DNA of 64,000 bases from JBBATK01 sp044228685. Its GTDB lineage: Bacteria > Bacteroidota > Ignavibacteria > Kapaibacteriales > NICIL-2. The stretch is from positions 124,001 through 188,000 of the forward strand of contig JBGAUL010000003.1 of NCBI GenBank assembly GCA_044228685.1. Direction: 5' to 3'. Below the pieces are notes generated by a model. That model saw only the letters and a program-made list of their open reading frames with translations, was not told the DNA's origin and made no database searches. Positions 59,821 to 64,000 of the stretch are shown piece by piece. Each line of letters begins with the position of its first letter. Position 1 is the first letter of the stretch. Position numbers and translations under genes: made by a program.

Positions 59821-60303
59821 ATGGAAAACATCTTTTCTTCTTTTGCTTACAGCGGACAAGGACTCAGCGTCCAGCGTCAGCGTCTTGGCGCCGTTGCAAA
59901 GAACATTGCCAATGCTAACACCACGCGCGATGATAAAGGCAAAGTCTATCAACGCGAACAGGTCATCGTGCAGAGTCTCGACAAACGCACCTTCGGCAGT
60001 ATCCTCGAAAGTGAATTGCCTTTGTCCAAAGCCACAGATGGTCACGTTGGCGGTGGACTAGACGCATACAAAGCTCCGGACAGCAAGACACTCAGGACAG
60101 TAGTTGGTAAAGATGAGACTACACCTCGCATGATTTACGATCCAACTCACCCTGATGCCGATGCAGGAGGTTACGTGAAGATGCCTAACGTGAACATTGT
60201 AACGGAAATGGTAGACATGATCTCAGCTCAGCGCGCATTCGAAGCAAACACGGGCGTGATTAACGCGGCAAAGAACATGGCAAAAGATTCAATGGACATT
60301 TGA
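59821..60303 (+). CDS. flgC: Flagellar basal-body rod protein FlgC
   Basis: A 160-residue rod protein with the N-terminal axial motif LGAVAKNIANANTTRDDKG and a C-terminal helix VTEMVDMISAQRAFEANTGV typical of the rod/hook family. Near residue 100 the DPTHPDADAGGYVKMPNVN segment is a FlgC hallmark. It assembles with FlgB, FlgF and FliE into the proximal rod. It lies 61 bases after flgB and 28 bases before the small unknown gene. Confidence 0.95.
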   Translation: MENIFSSFAYSGQGLSVQRQRLGAVAKNIANANTTRDDKGKVYQREQVIVQSLDKRTFGSILESELPLSKATDGHVGGGLDAYKAPDSKTLRTVVGKDETTPRMIYDPTHPDADAGGYVKMPNVNIVTEMVDMISAQRAFEANTGVINAAKNMAKDSMDI

Positions 60304-60331
60304 TGCTTGATTGAACGAGGAAGGAAAAAGC

Positions 60332-60577
60332 ATGGAAGTACAGACAACAGGATTAGGAGCAGGCATACAGTGGGACGAGATTCAACGCGCCGTCCGCCAA
60401 CGCTCAGCTCAACGTCAATCAGTTCTTGCAGAACGCTATGGATCAGCTCAACAAGCACTAGCCATTCCTGAAGCACCGAACGACGAATCAAAACAGCAAC
60501 GAACAGTCTTTACACGCAACGGTCAGTTAAAACAAAATTTCGTTCCCAAAGGAACACTCTTTGATCGCACAGCCTAA
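60332..60577 (+). CDS. Unknown small protein inside the flagellar operon
   Basis: An 81-residue protein between flgC and fliE. The ATG at 60332 has a strong SD (GAGGAAGG, about seven bases upstream). It is polar and Gln/Arg-rich: MEVQTTGLGAGIQWDEIQRA, then VRQRSAQRQSVLAERYGSAQ, and a C-terminal FTRNGQLKQNFVPKGTLFD. No signal peptide or membrane segment is seen. It is not recognisable as any standard flagellar protein. Position and translation signals suggest a real gene; a role in rod or export-gate assembly is a guess. Confidence 0.7.
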   Translation: MEVQTTGLGAGIQWDEIQRAVRQRSAQRQSVLAERYGSAQQALAIPEAPNDESKQQRTVFTRNGQLKQNFVPKGTLFDRTA

Positions 60578-60609
60578 TTCAGGATGATCATCAACAAAGG
60601 ACAACGACA

Positions 60610-60936
60610 ATGACAATCCAAGACATACTCACAACGGCCAAGCCGCTCATGCCTTTGAATGAAATCAACGGCAACGAGAATGCACCAAAGTTCAATGTGC
60701 CCGGCGCCAACGACGAGCACAGTTTTACCAAGACTTTGGAGTCATTTGTACAAGACGTCAATCAAATGCAAAAAACCAGCGCTCATCAGAATGAGCGATT
60801 CGTCAAGGGAGAAGCAGTTGATATCCACGACGTCATGATCGCTTCTGAAAAAGCCAAGACAAGCTTTCAGCTTCTCATGGAGTTGCGTAACAAGACACTG
60901 GATATTTATCGCGAAGCAATCAAGATTCAGGTATAG
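60610..60936 (+). CDS. fliE: Flagellar hook-basal body protein FliE
   Basis: A 108-residue protein with the FliE pattern: FTKTLESFVQDVNQMQKTSAHQ in the middle and DIHDVMIASEKAKTSFQLLM near residue 75, ending RNKTLDIYREAIKIQV. It links the MS ring and the rod. It starts 32 bases after the small unknown gene. Confidence 0.94.
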   Translation: MTIQDILTTAKPLMPLNEINGNENAPKFNVPGANDEHSFTKTLESFVQDVNQMQKTSAHQNERFVKGEAVDIHDVMIASEKAKTSFQLLMELRNKTLDIYREAIKIQV

Positions 60937-61018
60937 TAATTGACAGATAACAGCAGCGCAGTAATCGTCGAACAGTAGCGAATCAGTTCTTCTCAACACG
61001 AACACAGACAGGTGACGA

Positions 61019-62728
61019 ATGGCACAGAATAAAGTCATAGATCAGGCAAAAGACTTCGTTGGAAAACTCACCAACCTACAGAAGGGTCTTATCGCCGGCG
61101 CGATTGTAGCAGCAATTACCGGTATAAGCCTGCTCATGTTTCACAGCTCGAAACCCACAATGGGCGTGTTGTTTAGCGAACTCGAGCAGAAGGATGCTGC
61201 GACAATCGTTGACAAGTTGAAAGAACAGAACATCCCCTTCGAAATCGCCAATGGCGGTTCTACTGTACTTGTGCCCCAGGAAAAAGTGTATGAAACACGT
61301 TTAGCAATGGCCAAGGATGGCTTTATTCCGGGTAACACGATTGGTTATGAAATCTTCGATAAAACCAATCTTGGTATGAGCGACTTCGTGCAGAAGCTCA
61401 ACTATAAGCGCGCAATTGAAGGTGAGTTGCAAAAGACAATTGGCTCATTTGATGAATGCCAAAAAGTCCGAGTGATGATCGTGATTCCTGAGAAGACGCT
61501 CTTTGAAAAAGATCAAAAGAAACCGACAGCTGCAGTTCACATTCACTTGAAGAACGGAAGAAGTCTTAGCAAGCTGAACATCGACGGTATTCAAAACCTT
61601 GTCGCAAGTAGCGTTGAGGGAATGGGTCCGGCGGATGTAACAGTCGTCGATCAAAAAGGACAAATCCTCAGCGACGCAAAACGCGAGAACGGCGCGCTGG
61701 CAGGTTTGAGTGCTACCCAGATGGAGCAGCAACAGAAAGTTGATGAGTACATGATCCGCAAGGTTCAATCGTTGCTTGACGGCGTGCTCGGCACTAACAA
61801 AGCAATCGTACGCGTTAACACTGAACTCGACTTTACACAGCTTGAGCGTACACGTGAGAATTACGATCCGGATGGACAAGTAGTGCTCAGCGAAGAGAGG
61901 ATCAACGAGAGTCACAAAGCAAAAGACACTATCGACTATCCCCCGGTCAACAACGAAAGCAACGTCGGTAAAATCCGCTCGAACTACCTCAACTCCAAAG
62001 TCATGGAGCACATCGTCAATGCTGTTGGTACCGTAAAGCGCGTATCAGTAAGTGTGATGGTTGACGGAACCAACAAGGTTCTCGAGACGAACGGAGAGAA
62101 GAAACTCCAGTACACACCTCGCACAGACGAAGAGATTCAGAAGATCACACAAATCGTTCGCAATGCAGTGGGCTTTGATCCGCAGCGCAATGACCAGATA
62201 AGCGTCGTCAATATGCCGTTCGACCAAACAGCGCTCGAAGAAGATCTGAAAACTCCATCGACCTTTTTGGAAATGACGCCAAAGGATATCGTTGAGAAAG
62301 GTTTGATGATCGCCGCTGTACTGCTTGCAACCTTCATGATCCGCAAACTCTTTGCATCCAAGCATCTGCAACGTCAGATCGAAGAGATCCTCTCACCGCC
62401 GATGCAAAAGCTGGCTGAACAATCGCCTTATGCTATGCAATTAGCGGCAGCAAATGCAGGACAAGGTTACACGATTTCTCCGACGGGACAACTCGTCGCA
62501 AACCAACAGCGCAAGAACATGCCACTTCTTGAAGAAAACAACAACCTCAGTCGTGAGGAATTAGTGCAGCGAGCACGCGCTCGACTTGATTCAAAGACTG
62601 CGAGCAGCATGTCGGAGGATCAGATTGTTCTCGAAGAAATGAAGACGCGAATTCAAGACTTCTTTGAGAGCAACGAAGAGCAGGCGTTGAAGATCGTAAA
62701 GTTGATGATGACAAAACCCGGGAGATAA
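61019..62728 (+). CDS. fliF: Flagellar MS-ring protein FliF
   Basis: A 569-residue inner-membrane ring protein with two membrane helices: residues ~22-42 (LIAGAIVAAITGISLLMF) and ~425-442 (LMIAAVLLATFMIRKLF). The periplasmic YscJ-like domain between them has VLFSELEQKDAATIVDKL near 50 and SDFVQKLNYKRAIEGELQ near 125. The C-terminal cytoplasmic tail (NEEQALKIVKLMM) is the FliG-binding end. SD AGGTGA precedes the ATG. fliG starts six bases after its stop. Confidence 0.96.
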   Translation: MAQNKVIDQAKDFVGKLTNLQKGLIAGAIVAAITGISLLMFHSSKPTMGVLFSELEQKDAATIVDKLKEQNIPFEIANGGSTVLVPQEKVYETRLAMAKDGFIPGNTIGYEIFDKTNLGMSDFVQKLNYKRAIEGELQKTIGSFDECQKVRVMIVIPEKTLFEKDQKKPTAAVHIHLKNGRSLSKLNIDGIQNLVASSVEGMGPADVTVVDQKGQILSDAKRENGALAGLSATQMEQQQKVDEYMIRKVQSLLDGVLGTNKAIVRVNTELDFTQLERTRENYDPDGQVVLSEERINESHKAKDTIDYPPVNNESNVGKIRSNYLNSKVMEHIVNAVGTVKRVSVSVMVDGTNKVLETNGEKKLQYTPRTDEEIQKITQIVRNAVGFDPQRNDQISVVNMPFDQTALEEDLKTPSTFLEMTPKDIVEKGLMIAAVLLATFMIRKLFASKHLQRQIEEILSPPMQKLAEQSPYAMQLAAANAGQGYTISPTGQLVANQQRKNMPLLEENNNLSREELVQRARARLDSKTASSMSEDQIVLEEMKTRIQDFFESNEEQALKIVKLMMTKPGR

Positions 62729-62734
62729 AGTCTT

Positions 62735-63769
62735 ATGAGCATGATACAGGCAAAAAAGGAAATCACATTTGAGTCACTCAATGGCAAGCAAAAAATTGCT
62801 TTGCTTCTAGTGTCACTCAACGTCGACACATCTGCACGGGTGTTTCGCAATCTGAGTCCGGAAGACGTCGAGCACATTTCGCTCGAAATCTCCAACCTCA
62901 GCAACGTATCGCAGAAAGTCACGAACAAAGTGATTGAGGAATTCTACGGTCTGATGATTGGACAAGAATCCTTCACCGAAGGTGGCTTCGAATACGCGCA
63001 GAACATTCTCGAAAAGTCTTTTGGTATCGAAAAGGCTCGCGAGATGATGGAGAAGATCAAGATGTTGACCACCGTTCGTGGTTTCGACATTCTGAAAAAG
63101 GCTGACGCTCAGCAGCTGGCAAGCTTTCTGACGAAGGAGCATCCACAGACAATTGCGCTCTTGCTCTCACACTTACCAACAGATCAAAGCGCTGATGTCA
63201 TTGGTGAATTCCCCGATGAACTTCAAGCAGACGTGTTGATGCGTATTGCAAGCATCGGAAAGGTTTCTCCGTCGATCGTTCAGCAAATTGAAAAGGTCGT
63301 TGACGAAATCGCCGAGCAGACTCTGTCACAGAACCTCGCAATGGCCGGTGGCGCACAACTCGTAGCCAGCATCCTCAACAAGAGCGCGGTTCAAACGGCG
63401 AAGGGTTTGATGGAACAGATTGAATCGAAGAATACACCTCTGGCAGGCGAGATCAAACGTCTTATGTTCCTCTTCGACGACATCATCCAAGTTGATGATC
63501 GCGGTATCCAACGCATCCTTCGTGATGTCGATAAGCGCGACTTGGCGCTGGCTCTCAAGGCATCTGATGATCGTATCAGAACGAAGATCTTCAAGAACAT
63601 GTCTGAGCGTGCGGCTGAGGTTATCAAGGAAGATCTCGAGTTCATGGGACCGGTCAAGCTCAAAGACGTCGAAGCAGCACAACTGCGCATCGTCGATGTC
63701 ATCAAGAAACTCGAAGAGAAAGAAGAAATCAGTATCAGCGGTCGCGGGAAAGAAGACCTCTTCGTCTAA
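62735..63769 (+). CDS. fliG: Flagellar motor switch protein FliG
   Basis: A 344-residue rotor protein. In order: the N-terminal domain binding FliF (KQKIALLLVSLNVDTSARVF), the middle domain with EHPQTIALLLSHLPTDQSAD near residue 133, and the C-terminal torque domain with FLFDDIIQVDDRGIQRIL near 245 and KASDDRIRTKIFKNMSERAA near 275. The charged torque-helix residues are present. It is the last flagellar gene in view before a strong bidirectional terminator. Confidence 0.96.
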   Translation: MSMIQAKKEITFESLNGKQKIALLLVSLNVDTSARVFRNLSPEDVEHISLEISNLSNVSQKVTNKVIEEFYGLMIGQESFTEGGFEYAQNILEKSFGIEKAREMMEKIKMLTTVRGFDILKKADAQQLASFLTKEHPQTIALLLSHLPTDQSADVIGEFPDELQADVLMRIASIGKVSPSIVQQIEKVVDEIAEQTLSQNLAMAGGAQLVASILNKSAVQTAKGLMEQIESKNTPLAGEIKRLMFLFDDIIQVDDRGIQRILRDVDKRDLALALKASDDRIRTKIFKNMSERAAEVIKEDLEFMGPVKLKDVEAAQLRIVDVIKKLEEKEEISISGRGKEDLFV

Positions 63770-63796
63770 ACTCCGACCTAGCTCATACACAAAAGC

Positions 63797-63833
63797 AAAA
63801 CGCTGCATTGATAATCTCAATGCAGCGTTTTTG
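63797..63833. terminator. Bidirectional terminator after fliG
   Basis: AAAACGCTGCATTGA, five-base loop, TCAATGCAGCGTTTT, then TG. Perfect 15-pair stem with T runs on both strands. It separates fliG from the leftward gene at the window edge. Confidence 0.88.
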
Positions 63834-63889
63834 TTCTACAGTCAAATGTGATCTACGTTGGCTAGCTTTCAGCCAAGCACAATCATTCC

Positions 63890-64000
63890 CTACTTCGCTT
63901 TGGTCTTTTTAGCTGCAGCCTTAGCCGCTTTCTTTTCGGGCTTCGCTTCACCGACTCCTTGTGCCACACCATCGAAGCCGCTTTCTTTCATGATCTCGTG
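63890..64000 (-). CDS. C-terminal tail of a leftward gene (partial)
   Basis: The minus-strand frame is open from the window edge to TAG at 63892-63890. The visible 36 residues are KESGFDGVAQGVGEAKPEKK followed by an Ala/Lys-rich tail ending KKTKAK. Lys/Ala tails occur in several nucleic-acid-binding proteins, but the family cannot be decided from this fragment. The shared terminator at 63797-63833 lies downstream. Confidence 0.55.
   Translation of the reverse strand, partial: HEIMKESGFDGVAQGVGEAKPEKKAAKAAAKKTKAK

Noticed and set aside
61445..62011. 188-codon open frame opposite fliF
   Set aside because: Shadow of the fliF codon pattern; no start signal, and fliF is fully recognisable.
1..64000. 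tRNA genes, rRNA genes, CRISPR arrays, prophage or IS elements other than the intron
   Set aside because: All larger intergenic gaps were read on both strands; no cloverleaf with GTTCGAAT-type arm, no repeat-spacer series, and no transposase or phage genes were seen.

Overview
The window looks like chromosomal DNA from a flagellated member of the Bacteroidota/Chlorobiota (FCB) superphylum, most plausibly a Kapabacteria/Ignavibacteria/Rhodothermia-like lineage. Four secreted proteins end in type IX secretion (T9SS, por) type sorting domains. Several promoters fit the Bacteroidota pattern TTG-N19-TAnnTTTG. The crt cluster has the Bacteroidota-type fused lycopene cyclase, yet a flagellar basal-body operon (flgB-flgC-unknown-fliE-fliF-fliG) is present, which classical Bacteroidetes lack. 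No rRNA, tRNA or CRISPR array was seen.

Layout. 1-7.7 kb: the end of an MBL-like/TPR gene, then a leftward carotenoid operon crtI-crtB-(unknown)-SRPBCC-crtZ-crtYcd-glycosyltransferase-(secreted protein). It should make zeaxanthin-type carotenoids and probably their glycosides. 8-13.4 kb: peroxiredoxin, MOSC protein, and a leftward YHYH protein-MbnP-MbnH-like di-haem enzyme cluster that suggests periplasmic copper handling. 13.5-16 kb: an unknown cytoplasmic protein, then an ECF sigma factor/membrane protein/periplasmic Spy-CnrX-like sensor operon. 16.1-18.3 kb: a sulfide:quinone oxidoreductase-like/TusE-like/DsrE operon. 18.5-23.2 kb: a rightward metal-uptake-like operon (secreted CxxC protein, beta-barrel protein, HYC_CC_PP-like protein, TonB-dependent receptor). 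23.2-25.1 kb: a complete class C group II intron sitting directly behind the terminator of a glycosyltransferase gene.

26-39.7 kb: housekeeping and mixed genes (rpmG, pheS, ABC exporter, membrane glycosyltransferase-like protein, acyl-CoA dehydrogenase, ssb, MCE/MlaD, purF, esterase, MqnA-like protein, trans-sulfuration enzyme). 39.7-44.8 kb: a type I secretion-like operon (ABC, HlyD, TolC) whose ATPase has an aberrant signature motif. 44.8-46.2 kb: a porin preceded by a three-repeat Pho-box-like element. 46.5-51.4 kb: a large secreted multidomain protein, an unknown protein plus rpsU, a glycosyltransferase and a glutathione peroxidase. 51.5-58.4 kb: a STAS protein, a TPR histidine kinase, purK, mutY, coaD and a glycosyltransferase. 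58.4-63.8 kb: a Popeye-like cyclic-nucleotide-binding membrane protein and the flagellar operon. A leftward gene enters at the right edge.

The most interesting points are the Pho-box/porin pair, the class C intron with a clear terminator target, the MbnP/MbnH-YHYH and CnrYXH-like modules side by side, a bacterial Popeye-like protein, an unknown small gene inside the flagellar operon, and promoters that revise several gene starts. All family assignments come from reading the sequence; no database search was run.
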